From positions 1-64,000 of IMG/VR virus record IMGVR_UViG_3300028615_000137: DNA of 64,000 nucleotides; one strand, 5' to 3'. The translations under genes and the position numbers were made by a program. Positions 39,537 to 49,082 of the stretch are shown piece by piece. Source of the stretch: a virus. Under the pieces are notes generated by a model. It searched no databases. It saw only the letters and a list, made by a program, of their open reading frames with translations, and was not told the origin of the DNA. The first letter of the stretch is position 1. Each line of letters begins with the position of its first letter.

Positions 39537-40405
39537 TGCGTGCTTTAGTACTAAGCGGCGGGGGCTCGAAAGGTCAATTCCAAGTAGGTGCGTTGAAGCA
39601 TTTACTTTATGATCTTGGCGAACAATACGACCTACTCTGCGGCGTTAGTGTTGGAGCTTTAGTCGCTTCTTTCTTGGCGCAATATCCTTTGGGTCAAGAA
39701 AAGCAAGCATATAAAGATCTAGAAGAATTATTTTCTGGCGTTGAAAATAAAGACATTTGGAAACGCTGGTTTCCCTTCGGAAAATTACACGGTCTGCCTT
39801 TAGATTTTTGGCCATTTTCTAAAATGAAAAAGTCTAGTTTTGTTAACAGCAAACCGCTACAAGAATTAGTCGGCAGCAAGTTAAACATAAAACGCATAAA
39901 AAAATCCGGTAGGCAATTGATTGTCGGTGCCGTCAACCTGAAAACTGGCGAATACAATACATTTGACCAAGAACATAGACCGTTATCTAAAGCTGTATTA
40001 GCTTCGTCTTCTTTCCCGGCGTTTTTCCTACCAGTCCTTATACAAAATGATTTGTGGACCGACGGCGGAATTAGAACTGTAACTCCGATTAAAGCAGCTA
40101 TCGATAACGGTGCGACAGAAATTGATATAATTATGTGTTCCCCGGAAAATGTTCAACAAAATTTTAAAAGAAGTCCGTCTGCTTTCGACGTAGCAATTCG
40201 CTCTATTGATATTATGATGGATCAAGTCATTGACGATGACCTAGATAAAGCTCTGTTGAACAATCAAATCGAAGGCAAGAAAAAAATAAAATTTAAAGTG
40301 ATTAGGCCAGATTTTCAGTTGAACGAAGATTCTCTAAATTTCAATCCTAAGGAAGCCAAAAAGCTACAACATTTAGGATACATGAAAGCCGTAGAAGTTA
40401 TCTAA
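39536..40405 (+). CDS. patatin-like phospholipase (289 aa)
   Basis: All patatin motifs are visible: the oxyanion loop GGGSKGQFQVG at 8-18, the nucleophile elbow GVSVG with Ser38, SSSFPAFF, and the catalytic DGG at 176-178. The enzyme hydrolyses acyl chains of lipids, with a Ser-Asp dyad. There is no signal peptide. Its start overlaps the upstream fibre gene (TAATG) and it is followed by another fibre gene, so it is made with the virion. It might be carried in the particle to open a lipid envelope or membrane, or help lysis. CBASS-type host defences also use patatins, so a link to defence is possible but unproven. Confidence 0.88.
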   Translation: MRALVLSGGGSKGQFQVGALKHLLYDLGEQYDLLCGVSVGALVASFLAQYPLGQEKQAYKDLEELFSGVENKDIWKRWFPFGKLHGLPLDFWPFSKMKKSSFVNSKPLQELVGSKLNIKRIKKSGRQLIVGAVNLKTGEYNTFDQEHRPLSKAVLASSSFPAFFLPVLIQNDLWTDGGIRTVTPIKAAIDNGATEIDIIMCSPENVQQNFKRSPSAFDVAIRSIDIMMDQVIDDDLDKALLNNQIEGKKKIKFKVIRPDFQLNEDSLNFNPKEAKKLQHLGYMKAVEVI

Positions 40406-40413
40406 GGTGAAAA

Positions 40414-42393
40414 ATGAGCAATACCGTCACAGAAGATCTTACTTCGCAAGTAGATGGTGTAACTACAACATTCACCACTTCACAGACTTTCATAGCCGAT
40501 AGTCTAGAAGTACATCTAAACGGCAATAGATTAAGAGCTGGTGTAGATTTCGAAGAAGATCCCGGTCTATCTTCTTTTACTTTTATTGCTACTCCGCTCA
40601 CGGCTCCATTTGCTACAGATTTTCTAGCGGTTCAATATGAGATTGTTTCAGTCGGAGGCGGGGGCAGCGTAGGAGTCTTAGACGAAGGTGTCCCCATAGG
40701 AAACTTCGACTCTTTAGATTTTAAGGGAGTAGGCGTTACAGCTTTGCCCGATGGGACTACAGCTTGTATTTTCATTCCACCGCCAGAATTCCTCTCTCAT
40801 TGGAATACGTCGGATGGCTCAAACGGAGATCAATTCGTAACTAACGATATTACTAGCAAATTGGTCCACGTTAGCACCCCTTCTGGCGGCGAAGGTAGTC
40901 CATTTAAAACTAATGGTTGGGAAAATACGAACAGACAAGGTCACCTACCCCAAATTGTAACCATCGAAACACCTGGTGATACAACCGGGTTTGGTGGCGA
41001 TAGTACGATGACTGTCGATGTATACGAAGCCGACGGTTCAACATTAATAGAAAGTTTTACTACTCCTGCTATAACTGAGAACGGCACATTTTCTTCTGGA
41101 AATATCACCGTTACCATTTCAAACTATGGGCCAGATTCATCTAGATTCAAAGCCAAGGCTGTAGTAGAAGTAGACATAGATTTAGCCTTTACTGGAATAG
41201 GTCAAGACGGTGGAAGATATCATATCGAAGTTACACACACTACAGACTCGACTACAGACGGAAACGGACCGTTTGTATACATCCAACCTGACATTTTCCT
41301 TGACACTAACCAAACTACGCCTAGCATTAACGGAACTACAAGCATTGCAGAAAGAGCAGGTTTCGTTGTTACAAAACATTTGTCGGGGCTCGAATACTAT
41401 ACAATCGGAAGTCAATTCACTGTCGACGTCACTGATATCGACGACTTCAACGAAAATTCTCACAGAATAGATGAAAGTTTAGTTATAGACGGCAGCGAAT
41501 ATGGTTTGCCTAGTTTAAGTCATTCGCCATTTGGAGTAGGTTCAGCTAATTTCATAGGTTGGAGCAATAATCATGACCAAAACGATGTTGACTATAGCAA
41601 AGAAGATTGGACGATCAACGCCGCTAATTTCCGCTATATTGGTCCTAGTGGAAATATATCTGCCCTACCTCGCGATCCTTGGGCTAATGGTAGCTCTTCA
41701 AATAGTCCAAACAATAATATCCTGGTAGATACATATGGCATACAAAGTACAGACACTTACGAACCATTTGTTGACGAAGCAAGAAGAGAATTGGACGATT
41801 TTTCTGGTGCCGGGTCGTTTGATAGCGTGGGTTCGCTTTTGGCAGGCGAGGCTATGGTTTTCAATGATCAACTCATTTCGCCGCAATCGTCGACTTACGT
41901 TAGAAGCGATGGACCCAATTCACCAAATACCGATTGGTCTACTTTTGATCCTGGCATCAATCCCAACTATACTGGCTTGGTTGTTCCGGTAAAATATAAT
42001 AGAAGATTTACACAAGCCAGCGGAATAAATATTCCAAGTTTCACCATGGTTTTTAGTGGTACTTTCGTCGGAGGCAACGCACTTGCTGATTTGATCTCTA
42101 ACGACTTGGAAATTCTAATCTATAGAATTGCTATACCAAGTGGAACACCTGGCGTGTTTGGTCCGCCGCCCGGCAATACTAGACCGCTTAGGCTCCACGA
42201 ACCATTTAACTTTGCCCTGTATGACGACGGTCTTACAATTCCAGGATCTGGCATACGTCTAGGAGCTTCTTCGGGTAACACCATTGAAGCTACTTTTGGC
42301 ACCGGAACTCCAGCCGATACAGGGTTCTATATGTGCCTCTTTATAAACAACTCAACTATCAAAATTGGTAGTATTTCTGTAACATTAAACTAA
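40414..42393 (+). CDS. fibre-like protein (659 aa)
   Basis: The N-terminus has VDGVTTTFTTSQTFIADSLE and HLNGNRLRAGVDF, a common fibre head-binding pattern, then VGVLDEGVPIGNFDSLDFKG, the unit shared with the 34154 product. The large beta-rich remainder (about 500 residues) has no catalytic motif. It could be a receptor-binding tip. Confidence 0.72.
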   Translation: MSNTVTEDLTSQVDGVTTTFTTSQTFIADSLEVHLNGNRLRAGVDFEEDPGLSSFTFIATPLTAPFATDFLAVQYEIVSVGGGGSVGVLDEGVPIGNFDSLDFKGVGVTALPDGTTACIFIPPPEFLSHWNTSDGSNGDQFVTNDITSKLVHVSTPSGGEGSPFKTNGWENTNRQGHLPQIVTIETPGDTTGFGGDSTMTVDVYEADGSTLIESFTTPAITENGTFSSGNITVTISNYGPDSSRFKAKAVVEVDIDLAFTGIGQDGGRYHIEVTHTTDSTTDGNGPFVYIQPDIFLDTNQTTPSINGTTSIAERAGFVVTKHLSGLEYYTIGSQFTVDVTDIDDFNENSHRIDESLVIDGSEYGLPSLSHSPFGVGSANFIGWSNNHDQNDVDYSKEDWTINAANFRYIGPSGNISALPRDPWANGSSSNSPNNNILVDTYGIQSTDTYEPFVDEARRELDDFSGAGSFDSVGSLLAGEAMVFNDQLISPQSSTYVRSDGPNSPNTDWSTFDPGINPNYTGLVVPVKYNRRFTQASGINIPSFTMVFSGTFVGGNALADLISNDLEILIYRIAIPSGTPGVFGPPPGNTRPLRLHEPFNFALYDDGLTIPGSGIRLGASSGNTIEATFGTGTPADTGFYMCLFINNSTIKIGSISVTLN

Positions 42394-42395
42394 TA

Positions 42396-42548
42396 ATGTA
42401 TTCTAAGCCTATAAAAATAAAAAGCAAAGACAACAACAAGGTAACTGTAAGTTTAAGAACTTCGGAAAATTCCGTTATAGTTGTAGAAGTTAATCGTAAG
42501 GATTTAGAAAAGGCGATTAGCGAATATAGAGCTGAATTGGATAGCTAA
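42396..42548 (+). CDS. small protein in fibre module (50 aa)
   Basis: MYSKPIKIKSKDNNKVTVSL, two to three strands followed by a helix (KDLEKAISEYRAELDS). ATG lies 2 bp after the previous stop; its stop shares bases with the next start (TAATG). May be a fibre assembly chaperone, by position only. Confidence 0.6.
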   Translation: MYSKPIKIKSKDNNKVTVSLRTSENSVIVVEVNRKDLEKAISEYRAELDS

Positions 42549-43237
42549 TGGGTTATTCTGCTTTAGAAAGAACAAAGATTGCAGAAAAGTTTCTACAAAC
42601 AGGAACTTTTGATAGCGATCCTCGAACTCAAGGCTATGAGTCAACTAACTTAGCTGAATTATCATTATACGGTTCGAAAATTTGGCTCCAAGAAGAACTG
42701 CTTAGAAATAATCCAGCTCCCAACATTGCTACTGCCAACTCTCTTACCGCGTCTGGTGGAAACTTAGACGGGGTGGTAGCAAATTACACCGGGGCTGAAG
42801 CGAGAAAATTGACCGCTCTTCCCGGTATCGATTTCACGTGGGTTGTTCTAGACGACCCCGACAATCCAAATTTCCAAAATAGATTGAAAAATTGGATCCA
42901 ACCTACAATGATTCCACAATCGAATGGTCTGCCGTCGTTTGGATTTGCCACAAGATTGTACGACGGGGATCCAAATTCTGGTGGTACTGAAATTCTGACC
43001 AGTGATGGTCAAACTGGCATCGGGCTAAATGCTGCAAGCGCTTGGTTCTTTCAACCGGCTGGTGGTGTTCTTGGAATTTCAGACGATTTTTACAGTGAAA
43101 CTGGAATAGACTCAAATACTTTTGAGCCTTGGATTGAAGGATTTCAATACATTGGAAGAACTGCCCTAGATTCAATAACAACAGAAGATACCGCTATTGT
43201 GGTAGCATCGGGTATAGACCCAGATTTGGTGTGTTAA
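42548..43237 (+). CDS. unknown virion-module protein (229 aa)
   Basis: MGYSALERTKIAEKFLQTGT, then a mixed alpha/beta chain with many Gly/Pro turns (GATRLYDGD-like FATRLYDGDPNSGGTEIL). It closes the fibre insertion just before the connector gene. Not recognised. Confidence 0.65.
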   Translation: MGYSALERTKIAEKFLQTGTFDSDPRTQGYESTNLAELSLYGSKIWLQEELLRNNPAPNIATANSLTASGGNLDGVVANYTGAEARKLTALPGIDFTWVVLDDPDNPNFQNRLKNWIQPTMIPQSNGLPSFGFATRLYDGDPNSGGTEILTSDGQTGIGLNAASAWFFQPAGGVLGISDDFYSETGIDSNTFEPWIEGFQYIGRTALDSITTEDTAIVVASGIDPDLVC

Positions 43238-43238
43238 A

Positions 43239-44366
43239 ATGGCCAGTATTAGCAGATTGCAGACGTCTGATTGCGATAATCCAATTTTAGATGTTTTTAT
43301 TACGCAAAATGGGCAAAAAATAGACGTTTCTAGTCTCGAATTTCAGATTTTCGAGAATGTCTCAAATCCAGGTTCGCCAGTGCAGGTTTTCCCGGCTACT
43401 GCTGGCGCTCGAGAAGCTGTTGATTTAAACCTATGCCCCGTGGGGCAGAAGCTGTCTACCGGCCGTTACGTGGCCAACTGGACGGTTCCAGTGACCGAAT
43501 TAATAGGACCACACATAATTAAGTGGTTTTTCAAAGTCACCCCTGCGTCAAACGAGAATGTTTTTAGCGAAGAATTTGAAGTTCTTGCCGAAGGCGTGGG
43601 CGCAGGAGACATTGGTTATACCACGATTCAATGTCTCCGTGATGAAGGGGTATCTGAAAGTTTGTACAGTGATGATTTCCTTACTAGGCGAATAGCGCTG
43701 GTGACAGAACAGATCGAAATGTACACGGGTAGATTTTTTACCCCACGAACATTGACGTTTCGCGTCGATGGCAAAGACCATCCAGAAATCTTGCTATATC
43801 ATCCAATTATCGAAATTTCTGATGTAAAAATTATCCACGAAAATCCGTTCAATCCGAATTCCTCTTTGGTTAACTTGGATAATCTGGTTATTTACAACCG
43901 CCATTTGACCCAAGGATTGAGGCAACCAGACGACCGCAACAACCCAAGAATTTCATTTGAAACGAGTTTTCATTATCACCATTTTGTTAATGAACTCTAC
44001 GAACACGATTTTTACATTTCTCATTTTCCCAGAGGAAAACAAAACATCGAAATTACTGGAGTTTTTGGATATACAGACCCAGACGGCACCGCTTACGGCA
44101 AGACTCCAGAGCTAATAAAACACGTGGCAAATTTGATGGTCATACGGGAGCTAAATTCATTAGCTGATACAGGGGCTCGTGACGATGCAATTTGGTATCG
44201 ACGTCGTACCACAGAATTCCGCACGCGAGACCAGTCTGTAAAATATAGTCCGCTGAACGCCGGTGAGCTTGCAAGAAATATGCCATACACAGCTTTTACA
44301 GGCGATCCTGAGATAGACCGAATTTTGTTAAGATTTTCCAGACTACCAGCTTTCGGGGCTGCGTAA
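43239..44366 (+). CDS. head-tail connector protein (375 aa)
   Basis: The first 120 residues look like an Ig-like beta-sandwich. From about residue 130 (IQCLRDEGVSESLYSDDFLT) follows the helical pattern of gp6/gp15-type connectors: EQIEMYTGRFFTPRTLTFRV and VFGYTDPDGTAYGKTPELIK. Connectors bind below the portal and close the DNA channel. The fusion of an Ig-like domain to the connector is unusual. Confidence 0.7.
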   Translation: MASISRLQTSDCDNPILDVFITQNGQKIDVSSLEFQIFENVSNPGSPVQVFPATAGAREAVDLNLCPVGQKLSTGRYVANWTVPVTELIGPHIIKWFFKVTPASNENVFSEEFEVLAEGVGAGDIGYTTIQCLRDEGVSESLYSDDFLTRRIALVTEQIEMYTGRFFTPRTLTFRVDGKDHPEILLYHPIIEISDVKIIHENPFNPNSSLVNLDNLVIYNRHLTQGLRQPDDRNNPRISFETSFHYHHFVNELYEHDFYISHFPRGKQNIEITGVFGYTDPDGTAYGKTPELIKHVANLMVIRELNSLADTGARDDAIWYRRRTTEFRTRDQSVKYSPLNAGELARNMPYTAFTGDPEIDRILLRFSRLPAFGAA

Positions 44367-44887
44367 TGAGCAGAGGAAAAATAATATTTCCTTTTGTCTT
44401 AACAATAGGACAATTAGATACCGAAGCTACAGCGGCAGACCCAGACGGAGCGGGTCCATTAACGTCTGGTTATGATGATATTTTCAGAGAGCCAGTGGCA
44501 GTTCCAACTCCTGGCGATCAAGATGGTGTAGTAGCAAGGGAAGAAAATGTTATAACCGTTCGGGGACAATTTGAGCCGGGTGATGTAGAAATTCAAAACA
44601 ATATGCTGTCCGGCAATTCGCCAGAAGGGCAATTAATAGCGTGGGTCCATTTTAGCGAATTGCAATTAAATGGATTATTGGATGATAACGGCCAAGCCAT
44701 GATTCGCAACAACGACCGTCTTATCCAAATTGATACCGTAGATGGTCTCTTCGTTCAAAGCTTTCCAGATCCTCCCGGTATGTATGCAATAACAGTTTCG
44801 CCGCGTGGTTGGGGTTTGGGTAATCCAGCCAGGAGAAACTTACTTAAAATAATCTTCGAACCACGTCTTCAATCTGTAAGAGGATAA
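44366..44887 (+). CDS. neck/head-closure-like protein (173 aa)
   Basis: MSRGKIIFPFVLTIGQLDTE, beta-rich with EENVITVRGQFEPGDVEIQN and LQLNGLLDDNGQAMIRNNDR. Order (connector, this, gp10/gpS-like, terminator) matches head-closure proteins, and the beta-rich make-up fits. No direct motif. Confidence 0.65.
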   Translation: MSRGKIIFPFVLTIGQLDTEATAADPDGAGPLTSGYDDIFREPVAVPTPGDQDGVVAREENVITVRGQFEPGDVEIQNNMLSGNSPEGQLIAWVHFSELQLNGLLDDNGQAMIRNNDRLIQIDTVDGLFVQSFPDPPGMYAITVSPRGWGLGNPARRNLLKIIFEPRLQSVRG

Positions 44888-45484
44888 ATGAAAATCAAAC
44901 TTACAGGTCAATGGAAGAAAGCTCAAAAGATTCTCGATAAAGGAGCACAACGAGTCGAGTTGTCTAAACGAAAGATAATGGCTTCTGAAGCAAAATTTTA
45001 TGCGCAGAAAATTAAAGAAGGTTTAGAATCTCAAGCTCCTGGAAAAAAACCTATAAAACCTCCCGCGGAAAGTACTTTAATAAGCCGCGAATTTAAGGGC
45101 TTTAATTCGACCAAGTCTCTTATTGTAAGGCGCGATTTAGTAAATTCTATAACAGATATTGTTAAAGGCGATAAAGCCTTTGCAGGAATTCCCAAATCTG
45201 CCAGAGGTACTGACGGTCAGAACCTAGCTAAAATTGGAGAAATAAACGAAAAAGGTAAAAACGGAATTGTTATAGAAATAACTCCAAAAATGCGAAAACT
45301 ATTTGGTGCGATGTTTGCCGGTTCCGATAACGAAAGTCCTGGGAAGAAGAAGGTTATAATTGTAAATATTCCAGCTAGGCCGTTTATAACTCCGGTTCTA
45401 GAAACGTACGGCAAAGCTTCTGTTGCAATACCCAGAATAGCGAAGAAATTTTCATTCTTTACAGCTTTTATGTTTGGGAAATAA
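44888..45484 (+). CDS. tail completion / neck protein, HK97 gp10-like (198 aa)
   Basis: Basic, MKIKLTGQWKKAQKILDKGA, with KPIKPPAESTLISREFKG and the motif NIPARPFITPVLETYG near the C-terminus, which is characteristic of gp10/gpS-type virion morphogenesis proteins. It joins the head to the tail. Confidence 0.7.
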   Translation: MKIKLTGQWKKAQKILDKGAQRVELSKRKIMASEAKFYAQKIKEGLESQAPGKKPIKPPAESTLISREFKGFNSTKSLIVRRDLVNSITDIVKGDKAFAGIPKSARGTDGQNLAKIGEINEKGKNGIVIEITPKMRKLFGAMFAGSDNESPGKKKVIIVNIPARPFITPVLETYGKASVAIPRIAKKFSFFTAFMFGK

Positions 45485-45485
45485 T

Positions 45486-46469
45486 ATGGCAATACCTACT
45501 ATTATAAATATTGTTCCGCCGGAAGCACCTACTTCTGGTAGAAAAATTATAGAAATTTACGGTTCTAATTTCAGACAGCTTAGTCCGTTAAATTCAAATT
45601 TCCCTCCATTTGAACCGGCCCCGCCTTCGGTAGAAGTATTGTTCGGCGACGAACCGGCAACGGAAGTACAAATAATTCGGTCTAATTTACTTCGGGTATT
45701 GCCTCCAATATCTCCTATACCTGCTACTGAGTCTTCTAATTATGGTTCGGGGACCGTTGATGTAACCGTAAGAAATATAGACGATTCAGGAATAGCGATA
45801 CCGGGCGAAGAAGTAATTTTGGCAGATGGATTCGAATACAAGCATCCTGGGTTGGATTCTGTTACCAGTAGTGAATTAGCAATGTTGGTTACGGCTCTGA
45901 TTAAAGACATGCGGAAGCAAATTATTCCGAATGTATTATTGGGCCAGCACACGGAATATGATTCAGATTCTACAGATTCATACAACATTACTGATGTGGG
46001 TAAACTCCCCGCAATTGTTCTGACCGGTCCAGAAATTCCAGAAAATCGGTTTTATTCATATAATTACAGCGAATCGGTGCCGGCAAGCGACAATAATACT
46101 TATGAAGTGCGCCATCCTTATACAGTTGATGTTAAATTTGGTGTAGTCGGAATTACGGACCTAAAACATGTCCTACTAAATCTCATGTCCCATTTCACCA
46201 CTTACATGCGCAGAAACAAATTTTTCAGGATGTTGCGCTGTCCCGACGATCCAAGTCAAGGGATTATTGAATATGAGCTAGATTTTGACGTAGACGGTGA
46301 CCTAAGAGCACGAACCCGAGCAAACAACAGTAATATCCAAAGTTTCGTGGGCTCAATAATTCTCAGAGGATTCAACGTAGAAGGCTTTGCCGGCTTTGAT
46401 CTAGACGAAGTTATCCAAATTAATAACGATATTGACATAATCGACATAACAATTAGTCAAACTTCCTAG
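45486..46469 (+). CDS. IPT/TIG-domain protein fused to tail-terminator-like domain (327 aa)
   Basis: Start at ATG 45486, one base after the previous stop. Residues 1-115 (IINIVPPEAPTSGRKIIEIY, GTVDVTVRNIDDSG) form an IPT/TIG Ig-like domain. The remaining part (LAMLVTALIKDMRKQIIPNV, HVLLNLMSHFTTYMRRNKFF) has the look of a tail terminator. The gene sits just before the sheath, as tail terminators do. Confidence 0.68.
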   Translation: MAIPTIINIVPPEAPTSGRKIIEIYGSNFRQLSPLNSNFPPFEPAPPSVEVLFGDEPATEVQIIRSNLLRVLPPISPIPATESSNYGSGTVDVTVRNIDDSGIAIPGEEVILADGFEYKHPGLDSVTSSELAMLVTALIKDMRKQIIPNVLLGQHTEYDSDSTDSYNITDVGKLPAIVLTGPEIPENRFYSYNYSESVPASDNNTYEVRHPYTVDVKFGVVGITDLKHVLLNLMSHFTTYMRRNKFFRMLRCPDDPSQGIIEYELDFDVDGDLRARTRANNSNIQSFVGSIILRGFNVEGFAGFDLDEVIQINNDIDIIDITISQTS

Positions 46470-46521
46470 TTTTTTCAATTATATATATAATGAAATGTAA
46501 GTATAAAGGGGAAAATTCCTA

Positions 46522-46830
46522 ATGGCCGAAATGGTAGAATTAAAAAATATTGCAAAACCCCGGCGGATGTTAGTGCTAAATTTGGACAAAAATATAGCAA
46601 ATATTCCCGTAAAAACTACGGTAGTTGTAGAAAATAAACAAGGAGAACGTAGACAAAAGCGGGTGAGTGCATTGGTTCCGGATTCGTTACGCATTCCGTC
46701 TGGCCATACCATAAAAGTTTCTAAAAAAATTAGCGAGTGTACTGCGATACAGAAAGCACTAACTCGCAGAGAATTAACCCTTAAGTCCGTTAAAAGTGAA
46801 ACAACAAAGCGGACTCGTAATAAAAGGTAA
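46522..46830 (+). CDS. small basic protein before sheath (102 aa)
   Basis: AAAGGGG ribosome binding site. MAEMVELKNIAKPRRMLVLN, beta-like start, very basic end (SVKSETTKRTRNKR). TATAAT at 46486-46491 may be a promoter. Many myoviruses carry a small gene here, unknown function. Confidence 0.65.
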   Translation: MAEMVELKNIAKPRRMLVLNLDKNIANIPVKTTVVVENKQGERRQKRVSALVPDSLRIPSGHTIKVSKKISECTAIQKALTRRELTLKSVKSETTKRTRNKR

Positions 46831-46836
46831 TCAGAA

Positions 46837-49059
46837 ATGAGTCAAGAATTACTCAGTAGTAAAGTTGTCGTGGTTGAAGAACAGCCGCGAGTGCGCTCGA
46901 TTCAGGGCGTGCAAACATCTATCGCCGCATTCGTTGGCGTGACCGAAAGGGGTCCGCTTGGTGAAGCCACGCTACTCACTTCGTTTGACGAATATCGCGC
47001 TGTCTTCGGCGGTTATACCACTGATAGCGACGTTGCAACGGCAGTAAGCAGTTTTTTCGAAGAAGGCGGAAATTTCTGTTACGTAATCCGTACAGTGCAC
47101 TACACCGATCCTTCGAATCCGAATTCCAAAACTTCTGTCAAAGCAGGTACTACACTCCAAACGGCTGCCGCTGGTGCCACAGCCGGTGTTGTTCTTGGCA
47201 CGAACACAGAGCCTTTCAACTTCGAAGGCAACAATCAACTAGATATTGATGTCGACGGCGCTGGTACTGAAAACGTCGTTTTCACCGCCACCAGTGCAAG
47301 TCGTACGAGTGGAAACGCAGAAACTTTTGCTCTATCTAACGGCGAAACTCTTACTGTTGATATCGACGGTACAGGTGTTCAGACAGTCGAATTCCTCACA
47401 GGCGAATTCGTTGATATAAGCAACGCCACTGCACAAGAAGTTGCCAACGTAATCAATGCCAAGCTCACGGGAGCATATTCGCTAGATTCGGGCGGTAACG
47501 TGGTTATCGCTTCTGATACTTTGGGCACAGACTCCAGTGTCGATGTTACTGGCGGTTCGGCAAACGCAGCGCTCGGGTTTACTACCGGTATAATCAGCGG
47601 TACGGGCGATGTTGGTGATATCACGGCAGTTACGGTCGCCGAAATCAAGGCGCACGTTGAAGCGGGGGTTAGTGGTTCCAGTGGCGTAACAGTTACAGAC
47701 GTTGGCGGAGCAGTTCAAATTGCTTCGAATACGACGGGTCCTAGTAGCACGATTCAAGTACTGGCTTCTTCGAGCGCTGACACCATTCTGGGTATAGACA
47801 ACGCTGTGCATTCCGGCACTTCTGGCACTCCCGTCGATACACTCGATGTAGACGGCAAAACTGACGGTGCTTATGCTAACAGCTTGAGCGTTGAGGTTAC
47901 GGCAGCCACTTCGGGCGTCTCAACCGAGTTCAATCTTTATGTCCTTGAAGACGGCGTGATTGTCGAAAATTTCCCCAATCTTACCATGGTGGATGGAGAA
48001 GCTCGTTATGTCGAGAGCATCGTCAATGCAGACAGCAATCTTATAGAAGTTACCGACTTGGATGCAGGAGTCGCTAATCAGCGCCCCGCCAATGCCACTA
48101 CGCCGCTTACTGGTGGTGATGATGGTCTTGTTGGTCTTACCGATGCCGATTTCATTGGAGATTCTACGGGCGAGACTGGTATCAAGGCACTGGATAACGT
48201 TCAGAACGTTAACATTCTCTGTGTTCCTGGGCAGTCAACGGCTGCTATTTACACTGCGATGATCAACTATTGCGAAACTACTCGTGATATGAGCATGTTT
48301 CCAATCCTCGATCCTCCTGCTGACCAAAGCTATAGCGAGATTGTTACATTCTTCAATAGTGCAGGTTTGGCAGGTCTTAGTGAATTTGGCGCATTTTACT
48401 GGCCGCGAGTTAAGGTTGTAAATCCTGCTCCTGCTGTTTTTGGCGATGTTGCTAACATTAATGTCAATCCCTCAGGTCTGTTGGCTGGTCTTTACGCAAG
48501 AGTTGATGGTTCGCGCCCTGGTGGCGTTTACATTCCTCCCGCTGGAATCGAAAATGGGCAACTTCGTAGTGCGGTTGGTCTAGAGACTGATGATGTTTTG
48601 GACGAAGCCAAGCGCGATTTTGTTGCTCCGAATCGAATCAACATCATTACAACTTATCCTGGTGCTCCAATTTTCGTTGATGGCAGCTATGTGCTAAAGG
48701 GAAATGGTAATTTCCCGTTCATTTCACAGCGCAGAGGTGCAATCTTCATTGAGCAGTCGATTAAGCAGGGCATCGAATTTGCTCGTCACCAAAACAATAA
48801 TGCCAAACTTCGCCGAGAAGTTGAGCGGACTGTTCGCGGATTCTTGCTTGTTCAAATGAACAACGGAGCCTTTTCGACGACAGATCCGAGCACAGCATTC
48901 TTCGTCGCATTCAACGATGCGCTTAATCCACCTTCGGAAGTTTCTGCTGGTCGACTCAACGGTCGGGTTGGCTTGGCTTTCAACACACCGGCTGTTTGGA
49001 TTATTGTCCGGTTTAGCAAAGATACTAGGGCTCTTGAAGCGGAACTTCAACAGAGCTAA
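46837..49059 (+). CDS. tail sheath protein (740 aa)
   Basis: N-terminus RSIQGVQTSIAAFVGVTERG and C-terminus YVLKGNGNFPFISQRRGAIF, QGIEFARHQNNNAKLRREVE, SAGRLNGRVGLAFNTPAVWI are diagnostic for contractile sheaths. The protein is long (usual 370-500 aa in small myoviruses) because of an inserted region at about residues 95-340 made of repeated units (ATAQEVANVINAKLTGAYSL) that resemble flagellin hook IN motifs and would decorate the outside. Codon use is that of a highly expressed gene. Confidence 0.93.
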   Translation: MSQELLSSKVVVVEEQPRVRSIQGVQTSIAAFVGVTERGPLGEATLLTSFDEYRAVFGGYTTDSDVATAVSSFFEEGGNFCYVIRTVHYTDPSNPNSKTSVKAGTTLQTAAAGATAGVVLGTNTEPFNFEGNNQLDIDVDGAGTENVVFTATSASRTSGNAETFALSNGETLTVDIDGTGVQTVEFLTGEFVDISNATAQEVANVINAKLTGAYSLDSGGNVVIASDTLGTDSSVDVTGGSANAALGFTTGIISGTGDVGDITAVTVAEIKAHVEAGVSGSSGVTVTDVGGAVQIASNTTGPSSTIQVLASSSADTILGIDNAVHSGTSGTPVDTLDVDGKTDGAYANSLSVEVTAATSGVSTEFNLYVLEDGVIVENFPNLTMVDGEARYVESIVNADSNLIEVTDLDAGVANQRPANATTPLTGGDDGLVGLTDADFIGDSTGETGIKALDNVQNVNILCVPGQSTAAIYTAMINYCETTRDMSMFPILDPPADQSYSEIVTFFNSAGLAGLSEFGAFYWPRVKVVNPAPAVFGDVANINVNPSGLLAGLYARVDGSRPGGVYIPPAGIENGQLRSAVGLETDDVLDEAKRDFVAPNRINIITTYPGAPIFVDGSYVLKGNGNFPFISQRRGAIFIEQSIKQGIEFARHQNNNAKLRREVERTVRGFLLVQMNNGAFSTTDPSTAFFVAFNDALNPPSEVSAGRLNGRVGLAFNTPAVWIIVRFSKDTRALEAELQQS

Positions 49060-49082
49060 ATTTTTAGGAGAATTAATATAAA

